A stretch of 64,000 bases of DNA from positions 1 through 64,000 of the forward strand of contig ADNK01000063.1 in NCBI GenBank assembly GCA_000320545.1. Direction: 5' to 3'. Positions 46,366 to 58,578 of this stretch are shown here, one piece after another (positions within the stretch are counted from its first letter, which is position 1; every line of letters starts with the position of its first letter). The notes below the pieces were generated by a model. The model searched no databases and was not told the origin of the DNA. It saw only the letters and a list, made by a program, of their open reading frames with translations. Source of the stretch: Bigelowiella natans CCMP2755 (Eukaryota; Cercozoa; Chlorarachniophyceae). The position numbers and the translations under genes were made by a program.

Positions 46366-47913
46366 GGAAAGATGCTGCTGCTGCTGCTGTTGTTCTTGTT
46401 GCTGCTGGTCATAGTGAGATATTAGTGCTTCCATCTCTTCTGTCTTCTTTTTCTGTATTATATCCAACTTTTTCTCTTTAAACTCCTCATCATGCCTTGA
46501 CTTAACAAGACAAGGCTGGACTATATCTTCAAAATCTAAGGTTGATGAGGAAAAAGGGGGGTGGGTGAATGCAGAGAGTAGATTACAACTTTCTTTCTCA
46601 GTTGAATAGCATAATTATTTTAAAAGAAATCTTATTTAATCATTATAACAACCTCTTTCTTCAGGAATAATCCAACACAGTATTGCCCAGGCATATCGCT
46701 ATTAGCATCAAGAATAGGCTAATAAGACAACAAATGATACTTCTTCTTGTCGCGTTTGTACTTCCTACTACTTACTGCGCATATGCATACTACTACTACT
46801 ACTACTTCTACTACCAAAGTATTCATTAAGCTTCAACATGCAGGCACATACGTTAAGAAGTAATCAAACCAGCATCAGAGCTATATATCATGGTTATCAT
46901 CATCATATAGTAGGAAGAACAACAACAACAACAACCTGAAAGTACATGGCACCGGATGCATATGCAGCACTGAGAGCAGAAGCTGAGAAGAAGAAATAAT
47001 CATTCCCCATATTCTTGAATGGATCTGTCCGTTCGCTGAATCTCCATCCTCTAATCTCATTAGAATAGTCCGCATAATCGTTGACTATTCTCTTCATACC
47101 GGACAACGCACTATTTTATGTAACCGAAAAATGAAATTCATTATTGACTCGTGGTAATAAATAAATAGATAGTGGTAACAAGTGGTAATGTATCAGGATA
47201 TATCAAGAATATATATAGATGTTATGATTACACACCCTTCAACGAGAGCGATTTTACGTTTCTTGGATGGTGAGAGGTAGCCACCACCACCACCAGTGCT
47301 GCTACTACAACAATTAGTATCTTTGTCAGAGATACTACTGCTACCTAGTTTTGTAAAATGAGTGATAGCAACAAGGAAAGAAGGAAGGAGGGAAGGAAAA
47401 GGCAAATATTAGAAATGAGGAGGGTGGCAAGAAAAGTAAAGATCATCCACCAAAATTGATGTATCATAAATCCACACAATTCGCTATAAATAGCATCTCC
47501 TTCGTTTCTCCGTATTTACTGTTTTTTCCACCACATACAACCCCATCATTGCGTATTTTATCATCATCATCCTGCCAGCTAACTAATCAGCAGCTACTAC
47601 TACTACTACTACTACAACTACTACTACTACTGGTTGTAGCAGCATGAGCTGAAAGTTGCATTCCAGGTGCCTCAGGATGATCAGGAGATCCTCGAGTCCC
47701 AAATCCTGTCCAATAGCTGAATAAAGAAGAACAATTATTGAATAAGTATCGAGTTCCAAATCCTGTCCAATAGCTCAATAATAAAGAAGAACAATTATTA
47801 AATAAGTAATGAAGACCAAATTATTTGAAACACTGGCTTCTTCTTCTATTTCTTCTTGTTCTTCTTCTGATTCTGTGCAAACACATGCAGAATATACAGT
47901 CACTGTCTAAAAA

Positions 47914-47945
<32 letters not shown>

Positions 47946-48791
47946 TGTGTGTAAAAATAATACCCGTGAGTATGTAGACCTGCTGGGGCTATACGTGGTG
48001 AATTCTGAGGAGGGGAAGGAGGAGGAGTGTCAATATCCATACAAATAATTCAATTAAATATTGTTTATTATTATAATGATATGTGTCTTCCTCCACATAT
48101 GATAACTGCTAAAGATGATGATGAGGATGATGATGACGATGATGATGATAGTATTGCTCACAGCATCAAGCGTTTCATCTATATCGGAGCCAAATCCCTC
48201 GATGTGAACACGAACCTGTTGCATGCCGCACAGTTCATAATTAGACAATAAATAGTAGGTAGTAGAAGTGTCAGCAGACAGACTAAATAACACTTATCCG
48301 TATACAAAGCATTCATTTTCATATTATTAAATTATGGTGATGAAATATGTAGTATCTCCTTGATTAAATAATAATGCATCACCTTTCGTATAACACCAAA
48401 CCTATCAGCTTCTACGTCGATAACTAAAGCACTCCGCCAACTGAAAATAATAATAATAATTATTAAAATAAATAAATTATAATAATAATGATAATGATAA
48501 TAGCATCGGGATGATAATGAGAAGACTAACAAAAGTGTGATCAGATGAGTTAATTATGCTGCTGTGATGTTGGAAGGGGAAAACACTGAATGATGATAAT
48601 GATGATGATGATGATAAATATAATTGTCCTCTGATAGTTGTTCACATTTGATTTCATTATTATTATTGATTATTCAGTCATCATTAATTTTTGATTGGAT
48701 TACCTGCCCTGGGTATCACATAAATCAATAGGAAGTCCCAGCCCTAACATCTGAACGAACAGCATCACATGATACGGAGAAGATTAGGAAC

Positions 48792-48831
<40 letters not shown>

Positions 48832-49479
48832 TTACCGGTCGTATTTTCCTTTGTTCCTTAAGTTCCTTCGCTAGCTGTGACGTAAGTAATCACACGTTCT
48901 CACAACCATGCAAAGGAGATGCGTCTTGTTCACAGTTATATCTTAATCTTTGTGCAGCAGCAGCAGCAGCACTTACTTACAGAACATCTATGTTAACCGA
49001 TACTACCTGTGATAAAAAGTATCTTGCTTGTGCTCTGCCCCTAGACCTAGATAGTATTTGGGTCAATGTTGTTACAATATCGTGCTCACTAGCAAAGACA
49101 CAATAACAAAGATTATTATAGTGATAGCGGACGCATGGGCTTTCGTTTTCATGCAAAACTTCACGGCTACTGCTATACTACTACTACTACTACTACAACT
49201 ACTATTACTACAACTACTACTTATTAGTTATAAAAATCCCCCCCCCCCCCCCCCCCCACACGGTTACAACATTTTGAGACTTCGTAGCAGCTCGAGAAGC
49301 ACGCTCTCTTCACTCTCCCTTTTTGCTTTCCACTCCTCCTCCTCCTTCGCTTGAATCTTTAGCTCCATCTGAATAATCGCCTTGCTTGGTTGGAATACCT
49401 GCTGATCAGCCTTATCTCGATCGCAGTCATTCACATTGTCGTCATCTTCGTCGAGGCTCCCAAACCCTGCCAGTGCCAT
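45099..49479 (-). CDS. Nuclear protein with Tudor-type domain and possible F-box-like segment
   Basis: Chain of minus-strand exons: 49479-about 49275, 48874-48836, 48750-48704, 48440-48383, 48215-48162, 48004-47964, 47716-47631, 47344-47236, 47110-46936, 46718-46653, about 46540-46160, about 46058-45952, about 45718-45658, and a last exon ending at 45099 or 45047. Phases agree from 48874 through 46653; the first and last joins are unsettled. The N-terminus is acidic then coiled (QMELKIQAKEEEEWKAKRE). Exons 3-6 join into a Tudor/chromo-barrel-like domain: GLPIDLCDTQGSWRSALVID, KVRVHIEGFGSDIDE, SPRIAPAGLHTHG, a fold that reads methylated histone tails or similar ligands. Then come a GYWTGFGTRG segment, a basic KKRK motif, a Gln/Ala/Glu low-complexity block and GPFELRVLATTCKDICHEV, which resembles an F-box. 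I do not recognise the overall architecture. Confidence 0.6.
45584..45647. repeat. Compound (CA)n(TA)n microsatellite
   Basis: About 15 CA units followed directly by about 16 TA units, inside a probable intron. Confidence 0.95.
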
Positions 49480-50418
49480 CCTTCCTCCCCCCTTAGTAGT
49501 AGCAGTAGTAGCAGTAGCAGAAGGTTGTCACCAGCAGCCTAACCCCATACGTGTTCTTTCTATCTTCCTTGGAAGTTGTTGTTGTAGTTGTTGTAGTCCA
49601 TGGTAGTTGTAGTTGTTGTAGTTGTAGTTGTTGTTGTTGTTGTTGTTGTTGTTTAGCATGGACGAAATACCAATATGAAAATCACTTCGGTGTAACAACA
49701 TAGCTGGGAAGTCAAGGGCGCGAAAAGATTAACTAACTAACTAACTAACTAGGAAATAGCGGTAGGAAATGGGTAAATATAGCTGGGAAGTCAAGGATGC
49801 GACTAGAATATCCAACTACCGAACTGGGCAACTGTGTAAGAAGACCGCATTTACACATTTACCAAATTTATGTCTAAAATGCCCTGAACACACTATGGTA
49901 CGACACCAAAATACTTGATCTTGCTTTCTTACGATATTGCTGGTCAGAATTAACCAGTCGCCGAAATCATTTCCGAAAACCTTTTCCAATTACAAATAGG
50001 CTTTATTAATCATTTTTCGCAAGTTTTTGAGGGAATTTTCTTCCTGATATGTGTCGGAAGAGGAAAGATCAGTCTGAATATTTTCGGTCCGGGCTACAAG
50101 ATTCATCATTTTGGTCAGGTCAAGCTCCCGTCCTCAATAACACGAAGTACAAGCATGTGCCATAATAGCCACTAATCCACCATATTTCCGCTAACAATAC
50201 TTTGATCAAATACATTAACATTCTTTCAAGGGGAGTTCTATTTGCCAACTGATCTTTAGATTCTCCTCACGTGGGATGTCGCAAAATCATTGCACTGACT
50301 TTTTCTTTGGCAGAAGTCATACTATGATGTTTCGAGCACTAAAGGTCACGTGACTTTTCCGTCTTAGAAGGATAAAGAAATGGGAGATAATCTACAGTAC
50401 CCCTTAAACTCCGATCCT
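49480..50418. promoter_or_regulatory. Shared upstream region of Tudor and SCOT genes, with a dispersed repeat
   Basis: Holds a GTT array (about 49625-49652), the third copy of the 89-bp repeat (49674-49752) and a partial extra copy of its core at about 49779 (ATAGCTGGGAAGTCAAGG). The part 49810-50418 shows no coding signal. Confidence 0.5.
49674..49752. repeat. Third copy of the 89-bp dispersed repeat
   Basis: Matches 6438-6516 almost base for base over about 79 bp, from TATGAAAATCACTTCGGTG to the TAAC array. It is flanked by a GTT array here and an AAC array at the first locus. Confidence 0.85.
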
Positions 50419-53064
50419 ATGTGTAATAACTTAGACGTCGTCAAAACTCAACCGCATATCTGCAGCACCGGCATTAGTATCGCCGTTCTTGCATCGTCAT
50501 CTTTCTACAACTACTGATAACCCATACGGTAAAGTCAAGGCAGATGCAAAAGAGGCACTAGATGCTTCAGGAATTAAATCAGGTCATAATAAACGGTTTC
50601 TTTTTTCGAAACTTCACAATCATCATCATAATCATCGTCATCGTCATCAAATAATAATAGCAACATTCCATATGCACACTTGTATTAGGCGACCATGTTG
50701 TAGTTGGAGGGTTCGGATTGTGCGGTATTCCTATGGGATGTATTGAAGGCCTAAACAAAACAGATATCAAGGATCTCACTGTTGTCTCAAATAACTGCGG
50801 TAAATAAATAGAAATTCTCAGTAGGAACATTTTGTGAAGAACTAGTCTGCTGCTACCATATTCTTCAAGTTTATTTGCAGTATTATGGGTAATTATCAGT
50901 GAGCTAGTTGTATATCTTGTTGTTGCTGTGATACATATCATCCAGGTGTTGATGACTGGGGACTAGGCATTCTCCTACAGTCAAAAAAGATCAAACGCAT
51001 GATCTCCTCCTACGTAAAGATAATCAAGATAGATACCATCAAATCTGTCCTTAATACTCGATATGTCCTTCTTTACTACTCTTAAAATATAATTTGGGGG
51101 GAGAGAAGTCGTTTACTGTTCTCCTTTCCCTCCTCACCGTCCTCACCCTCAATTATCGCCTGTTTAAGGTTGGTGAGAATGCTGAATTCGAACGCCAATA
51201 CCTTACCGGTAGTAGTAGTAGTAGTAGTAGTAGTAGTAATAGTAGCACTAGATTCAAGTCTATCGATTTTTCGAATCGGTTATCTCTTCTTTCTCATTAA
51301 TATATTATGTTAATCGTGAATGGATGAATGATCTCATTGACGACGTTGTTAAAGGGGAATTGGAAGTCGAGCTGACGCCTCAAGGCACTCTAGCAGAGAG
51401 ACTAAGAGCTGGGGGTGCAGGCATTCCTGCTTTCTACACCCCAACTGCATACGGAACTGTTATCATGGATGGGTATACTATGTAGTAGACAGCAAGCAAC
51501 CGCCATTCTGCTGCAGAGACGCAAGACATGAACAATAATAATGACAACCATAATAATGGTAGTAACATTGATATTACTGATACAATAAATTAATGGCTGC
51601 AATACTATTCTCATCTAAAGTTTAGCCTTTTTATTGTGTTCAACATTATAGTGGGTTTCCAGTAAAGTACGCTCCTGGAGGGGGGGACGTTGAGATTGCC
51701 TCTGAGCCAAGGTAATATTTTTATTATTATCATCATTATTATTATTACTAAATAGCAATTCCACCAAAAACAATTGATTGGATGATGAAATGCAAAGTAA
51801 TACAATCCTCGATTGATGTTTGCTTGCAAGTAACATCCTGAATTGTTTTTTTTTAAATTACATCCAATTTTTCGTCTCCTCTTGATATTGTGTTAATGAT
51901 GGTTCTTATTCTCCAGGGAATCCCGTGAATTCGATGGTAGGGGGTATATCATGGAAAGGGCCATCAAGGGCGATGTTGCGCTCGTCAAAGCAGCAAAAGC
52001 TGGTAAGGAAAATAGGACAACTTTTGGTGAATAAGTCTAAATAATTATCTTCATTTGTTTGCGTTCATTTGCTATGTTTTCTCTTATTGTGTTGTTTTAC
52101 CGTCGTCCCTCTTCTTCCTCTTCTTCTTCTTCTTATTATTATTATTCTTCTTAAGACACATATGGCAACTTGTACTTCAATGGTACAAGTCGAAACTTCA
52201 ATCCAGAGTGTGCAATGGCAGGTGTAGATGATCGATGAATACATGCATGCTCTCATTGTTGATGGTTTTCTCCTCCTGTGGGCAAAATGTGGTATAGACG
52301 GTGGCTCCTATACATACTACTAGCATACTATAGACTGCCTCGCCTTATCATCATCCTGGTGTACTCACGATGGTGAAAGAAAGCAGATATGTTTAGAGAA
52401 GTTCCTACTTCCTCCTCCCTTTATCATCGTCACAATCCCTATTATTATTATCTTATAATACTATCTTACATTACTATCATCATCAATAACAAAGGCAAGT
52501 TCACCATTGCTGAGGTGGAAGAGATCGTTGATGTGGGGCAAATAAAGCCAGAGGATGTGCATGTTCCAGGGGTCTACATCAATGCTTTGGTTCAGATGAA
52601 TGTCGAGAAAAAAATAGAGAGAATCACAACCTCTAAGCGACCAGAGGCAAAAGAGGAGGAGGAGGGGTCAACAAGCAAGGCGCCTTCTGAGGCTGCGATG
52701 AGAAGAGAAAGAATTGTGAGAAGAGCAGCTCTTGAACTTAAGCATGGGATGAACGTAAACCTTGGTGAGTGTCACCTACTGCTTATGCTGATAATAGTAG
52801 TAGTGATGAGGATAATGATGATTGTTCAATGAGGCTGGTGTGGTATTTATGATCTTATTATTTGTGTTGAAGGAGAGGTATTATTGCTATCATCATCAGC
52901 CTACAAATACCATCATCATCATCATCATTATCATCATCATTCATCAGGAATAGGAATGCCAACTTTAGCTTCGAATCATTTACCAGAAGGCGTCAAGGTG
53001 ATGCTGCAAAGGTGGGTAGGCAGAGAAAGAAAAAGAGAGATCAAGGAGAGCTATAGCTGCATGT

Positions 53065-53097
<33 letters not shown>

Positions 53098-53816
53098 ATA
53101 GCAGCAGCAGCAGCAAATAGTTAATAGTGGAGCAGTAGTAGAAAAAAAATTCCAGGACAAAATGGTAGGTACATGCTTTATTTTTTCGCTTCTAGCTGAT
53201 ATTTAGTTGTAATCTTGATATATGTTTTACGTGTAGAATGATGTTTAAATTAGCGTGCTCCTCGTCCACTATATTGTTGAAATGCTTGTAGTAGTAGTAG
53301 TAGTAGTAGTAGTTGTTGTCCATTTTATAAATGATCATCATCAAAATATATATTACAGTGAAAATGGTCTTCTCGGTATGGGACCATATCCCTACCCGGG
53401 AGAACAAAACGCAGATCTTATCAATGCTGGAAAGGAAACGGTTGTTGCTTAAGAGTGTAGTAGCAATAATAGTAGTAGTATCTTACAAAGCTGGAGGATA
53501 CACTTGATGTTTTGTAGTAACAATAGAAGAAGAAGAAGAAGAAGAAGAAGAAGAAGAAGGAGTAGTGGTATGTTTGTCTGTTCTACTAAGATTATAGACG
53601 ACGACGACGATGACGAGATGTTACTACTACTACTACTACTACTCTACTACTACTTAAATTGCAGCTGCGTGGTGCTTAATAATAGTAGTGTCTACTTGGT
53701 GCTTGATAATAGTAGTAGTCCTCCATTACAACTCTCATCATCGCAACACTGGTTGAGGTGGTAGAAAAGAAGAAGGAGGAGGAAGAGAAGGAGGGAATCA
53801 AGAATTCTTTTTTTAA

Positions 53817-53858
<42 letters not shown>

Positions 53859-55070
53859 CTTTTGCCTGAGGAGGAGGAGGTGGTAACAGTAATAACAATT
53901 ATGTGCGGCAAACGACGTTTTACAGGTAACGACACTTCCTGGGTCATCCATATTTTCTTCTGGAGAAAGCTTTTCGATGATTCGAGGCTCTCACATTGAT
54001 GTTACAATATTGGGAGCTCTCGAAGTTGCGGAGAATGGAGATCTAGCTAATTGGGTTATTCCTGGCAAAATGGTGAAAGGAATGGGAGGCGCTATGGATC
54101 TAGTGAGTTGTGGAAGCCGAGTCGTCGTAACCACAGATCATTGCTCTAAAAAAGGTATTTTGATTATGTAGCAGCTAGTAGCAGTAGTACATCAGCAGCA
54201 GCAGCAGCAGCAGCATCAGAAATAGCAGCCATAGCAGCAGTCAGTACTCGTAATAGTTTCAGAAGTCACACTGCTTTCTTTTGTTAAAAACAAACGATTT
54301 TGTTCTATATAGGTGCATCAAAGATTCTCAAGTCTTGTTCTCTACCCCTTACCGGTGCTAATGCAGCAGCGATATGATCTTGAGCAGCATAAATGAATGA
54401 ATAGCGACTGACATCATTTTAGCTTTTCGAAAGAACAAGTTACTACTTGGTGCACACTTTTCTTCTCGTTGTTGTTCCAATTTCGGAATATCATCTTTGC
54501 TATCACCATCTATATCGCAGCTTGTTGCTCATTGCAACAACAATGATCTCAGAATCACACAAGTGTCACTTTATTTAGATATTAATATTTGTTCATTTGT
54601 AAAGCTGCCAAGCTAAAACTTATTAATATTTGTTCATTTATAAAGCTACCAAGCTAAAACTTGCTTGTGATAGTTTTCATCGTCTGTCTGTTTACCTATC
54701 ATCATCATTATCATCATTAGGGAAGGGTATCGTTGACCTTATCATCACAGACTTGGCTGTTTTCGAAGTTGATAAGGAAAAAGGTGGTGTTTGTGGTAGG
54801 GCGATGTAGAGTGAAAATTCCGATTGTGTGAAATTTGTGGTAAGTATTTTCCAATAATCTGAGAGAGGATAGTCGCTGTGGTCTGTTGCATATGCAATAA
54901 CAATTATTCTTGGTGCTACTACTACTACTACTACTATGACGACGTTATCAGGAGAACTAGTATTGACGGAAATCGCTGAAGGTGTGACACTTGAAGAGCT
55001 CGCATCCAAGACAGAGGCAACATACAGGGTCGCCGATGACCTTCAGACTATGAGAGCTGCTGCTGCCTAG
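50419..55070 (+). CDS. OXCT1: Succinyl-CoA:3-ketoacid CoA transferase (SCOT), mitochondrial
   Basis: Sixteen exons, all in phase: 50419-50422, 50466-50582, 50689-50799, 50946-51013, 51169-51208, 51355-51472, 51652-51711, 51917-52002, 52156-52221, 52495-52764, 52948-53011, 53359-53440, 53926-54154, 54313-54354, 54721-54786, 54952-55070, exactly 514 codons. The first exon is only ATGT, spliced across a 43-bp intron; this is the least certain part, though it yields a presequence ([20 protein letters not shown]) of mitochondrial type. The alpha half shows [11 protein letters not shown] and [19 protein letters not shown] Glu-rich linker (about residues 275-290) leads to the beta half, with the catalytic glutamate in [15 protein letters not shown] and then [14 protein letters not shown]. 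The enzyme moves CoA from succinyl-CoA to acetoacetate in ketone-body use. Length is normal for the family. Confidence 0.95.
53819..53852. repeat. (CT)n microsatellite in a SCOT intron
   Basis: About 17 CT units; introns of this gene also hold ATC, GTA and TAC arrays. Confidence 0.9.
54581..54662. repeat. 41-bp tandem repeat within a SCOT intron
   Basis: ATTAATATTTGTTCATTTRT plus AAAGCT...AAGCTAAAACTT occurs twice, with a 41-bp period. It lies wholly inside the intron before the exon at 54721. Confidence 0.85.
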
Positions 55071-56453
55071 TCTGTTTTTCACTATGAATAATAATGCACA
55101 ATATGATGGCACTACAATAGATGATTATGACAGCTAGAGAGAGAGAGAAATAGTTCAGGAAGGAAACGCATAAATGGAGCAAATCGAAACAATTAAGTGT
55201 GAGTAACATTATCACGCGTTAATACGGCATGCTTTATCCAAATTGGTCAAAGTGAGCAAGTAATAGCTAGACATCTCATCAGAAGTGATTCAAAAAATTG
55301 TTGCATAATATGAGCCATATATGAACACTAACGCTTTGAAGTTTAGCGAGTAGCATATGTAACACGACACAAAGTTTGGAGCAAATAATCTGACATAGCC
55401 GCGCCGCTTGTAGAAGTGATACTTTCTATATGTATTCCCAGCTGCAGCACAACAGCTAGGCTACTACGTATACAGCAAAAGCAGAAGTGCTGCACTGCAC
55501 CATGATGAAGTTTACGCTATGCTGCGGCGATTTCATTTTCAGATGGCCCAAGCATGCACATATGCTAGAGGACTGTGAAAGTTTAGACGAATAAATGCCA
55601 CATTGGAATGGACTGCATCGTGGACTCAGCTAGCTAGCGCCGTACGTCAGTCGTGTGCTGCATGCATGCGACATGCTATGTAGTATGTGAGACGGATGTG
55701 CATGATGATGTGATTATACATATTTTCAATGGTCATCCTAATGTAGCGATCTAGCGATGCAAAGCAGCGGCTATGTGTCATGTCAGCTAGTCAGCATTTT
55801 GCTGCATGCACACTCACTGCATGATGCGCATGGAGACACCTAGACATGGCAGATGGTACGTGCACAGTACACGATGTGCATGATGCTTATGTATGCATGA
55901 CACAAGCACACACTGTTAGACTGCGGTGTCTTGCAGCCGTCCTCATTCGAGCATCTTTTATAATTTTTATTTAGATCTCATCTCACCTCGTCATCTAAAC
56001 GGACCCTAAATCCCATTACCACATTGATCACCGCTTCTCTGCTTTCATGCCTACCTGGCAGGCACAATGTTGATGACATGCTCGCAGCAACACGTAATTG
56101 CACGCACTTGCTACTGACAAATATTTGTAATGAAGCTAATAGAACATCCATGCTTACACGATGCTCAGCACCACAAGCAAGTGCAGCCCATCATCGACAC
56201 AAAGAGCACGTAGTCGCCCATGAGGAGCGAAAACGCAACAGCTAGATACCCTCACGATTTGTCTGTCGCTGTGCCGAGTCATGTTTTCGGCGTGCACGGT
56301 AGCGAACAAAATCTTCAAGCTAATTTTATAATGATCATAATTGACTCACCTTGCAGGAAGAAAAGTTACTTCAGATTCGCATCATTCTGGAGCATACCAT
56401 AATGGCTACTATCTTCATTGCAGGCCGCACATTGGTGTGAACACAACATCATG
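55071..56453. other. Intergenic, TGCA-rich, with a foldback-family copy
   Basis: The copy at 55689-55773 reads GAGACGGATGTGCATG...TTCAATGGTCATCCTAATGT...GCAGCGGCTA, the same order as the right arm at 9526-9613. No gene supported. Confidence 0.6.
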
Positions 56454-58578
56454 TTATGCATGGGTTGCCTTTCCTGTTTGATCAAAGCCTCTATATTCTC
56501 TCCAAACCTCGATAGCAGCGCGATGTACAATAGAATGGCGCTTTGCAAGACGCTTTCGATTCTGGTCATAACCCCCGCCGATCATCTAAGATAAATCACT
56601 CGTTTAAAATAGTAGAACGCCAGAATTATTGAAGAATCTTACGCATGAGATCGGAATTCCAGACTGCAGCGCCAAGTCAACAACAAAACGGTCACGTTCG
56701 AAAATTCCATCCTAAGATAACATGAATCTTTAGAAGTGATAATAATCATAAACGGACATGATAGTATCATATGTAAAATGTAGAACTAACTTCAGTTATG
56801 CTTAGTTTTCCTAGTGCATCTCCTTCCCAAACATCAATGCCACCAATGTACAAAATGAGGTCGGGCTTAACCTGTAATGATATGGCGATCGAGGTGTACA
56901 TATCAGAAATTAGCACGATTTTCTTGGTAGTTGTAAAATAAGATTTCTTTACTAATGTTAGTATACCTCCTGAATGACACGTGGGAGATGTGTCGTTAAC
57001 TCCTCCATGTATTCATCATCCTTACATCCTGGATTATCATATCGGCTATTTTTTAAATCTGTAGATAAAATAAAGCTTCTCATACATGCATCTTGGAGCA
57101 CCTTGAGGTAAGCCTATATCGAGATCACTTCTGTCTTGCCCAAGATATGATAACGATTTCACATTGAATCCAAAAGGGAAGTTTTGGGCGCAGTGCATGG
57201 AGAATGTATAAACCGATTGGTCCTCTTTGAAGATTTCAGCTGATACGAAGATGCATCATTTCAGAAAGCATATTGTCCAAGATAAGTTCATTCCAACCTG
57301 TTCCATCCCCTTGGTGAACATCGCAGTCAACAATAAGGACACGTTCTGCCAGATTTTCCTTCTGCATTAGCCTAGCCGCAACAGCTAGGTCGTTTATACA
57401 TGTGTATCCTGCCCCCCTAATTTACAAATGTGTAGTAATGATTTGTGCATTAGCCATTCGATGATTTCAACCAATTAGTAAATGTTCATACAAATCCTTA
57501 TGATCAACGTTCATACCAATCCTTATGTGCGTGGTGTGTGCCTCCGCCAACATGCAGTGATAGCCCGTGTTTAAGCGCTAAGCGGGCACTTAATACAGTC
57601 TGAAATATACTACAACTAAGAGGGGATTGAGCAACACATTTATGTACTTAATAGGTTACCCCCGCCACTTCCAACTTTGTTCGCTTTACAAGCTCCTGGT
57701 GGTTTGGTCTTTGTGAAAATCCTAATTAATTAATTAATACATGAAATAATAATAATGCGCCACTGGTGATCTATAACTTCAAAATAGGATACCACAAATA
57801 CTAAAAAACTAAGTATTGAAAAGCCTTCTTCATAACCTGTTCTTCGCATTAGATCTGGATCCAGAGTTCCGGTTATGAATTCCTGATAATACTTCTTCCC
57901 ATGCACTAGGAGCATCCACTAGGAAAACAACGATAACAAACATATCTTATTTAGGTATTCATAATTTCTTTACTCATCAAATGATTATTACTTCATCTGG
58001 AGGGTATTCCGGTTCCACAAAATCGTCAAAAGATCGTACGATTCTATGCTCGATTAAAAATTCTGCCAAATCTTCAAACTTCCACATCGCGAAACGGTGA
58101 CGCTAAAAGAGGACAGAAATGGCTGCTCAATTTGCCTCATTAAGTAGTGTTGGTGTTTGTTAACCTCTGGCCAAGGAATCGAATATTCTGGGTGATAGAT
58201 GATAGGTGGCAAGGAATGAAGTCCGTAAGCTTCATTTTCATTTACGTCGTCGATTTTATCTTCAGGGAGTGCAGGAGTGGAACTACTTCTTCCCGTTTTT
58301 TGGAGGAACCTGCGAGGTTGAACGAGCCTTTTCTCGACAACAGGTAGTGATGATGATAATTGCGCCGCTCTAAAAGACTTGAGAGAGAGGTTACGGCAGC
58401 GGCTGGTTGACGAAAGGCACGAAACTAGTGCACAGCAACACCGAACCAGTGAGTATCGTAGATGGCTCCTGTGTTGCCGTGATAAGCCATTCGATGAGGA
58501 AGAATGTGACGGTGTCTGTGCCCAACGATGCAAAGGATGTCCCAAGTGCAAGCGAATATTTTTATTTAAGGAATGCAT
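56454..58578 (-). CDS. Histone deacetylase family protein (class IV / bacterial type)
   Basis: Eleven exons, all in phase: 58578-58165, 58102-57992, 57918-57837, 57721-57660, 57599-57517, 57416-57298, 57239-57102, 57058-56967, 56871-56791, 56711-56643, 56585-56454; 460 residues. The deacetylase core begins LPPIIYHPEYSIPWPERHRF. It continues MRRTGF, ARLALKHGLSLHVGGGTHHA, GAGYTCINDLAVAARL, the zinc site VLIVDCDVHQGDGT, SDLDIGLP, PDLILYIGGIDVWEGDALG (third zinc ligand Asp) and MIGGGYDQN. All expected catalytic residues are present, so it should be an active zinc-dependent deacylase. The first about 135 residues are Ser/Arg/Leu-rich and look like an organelle presequence. That, and the MRRTGF-type core, point to the bacterial or class IV branch acting outside the nucleus (inference). 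One intron is only 43 bp. ATG 58578 is the first ATG of the frame but an upstream exon cannot be excluded. Confidence 0.9.

Noticed and set aside
47964-48040. ATG at 48040 as the start of a separate gene (peptide beginning MDIDTPPPSPPQ)
   Set aside because: The CCTCCTTCCCCTCCTCAG is a strong acceptor, and using it joins the Tudor domain in phase; the proline-rich peptide is intronic.
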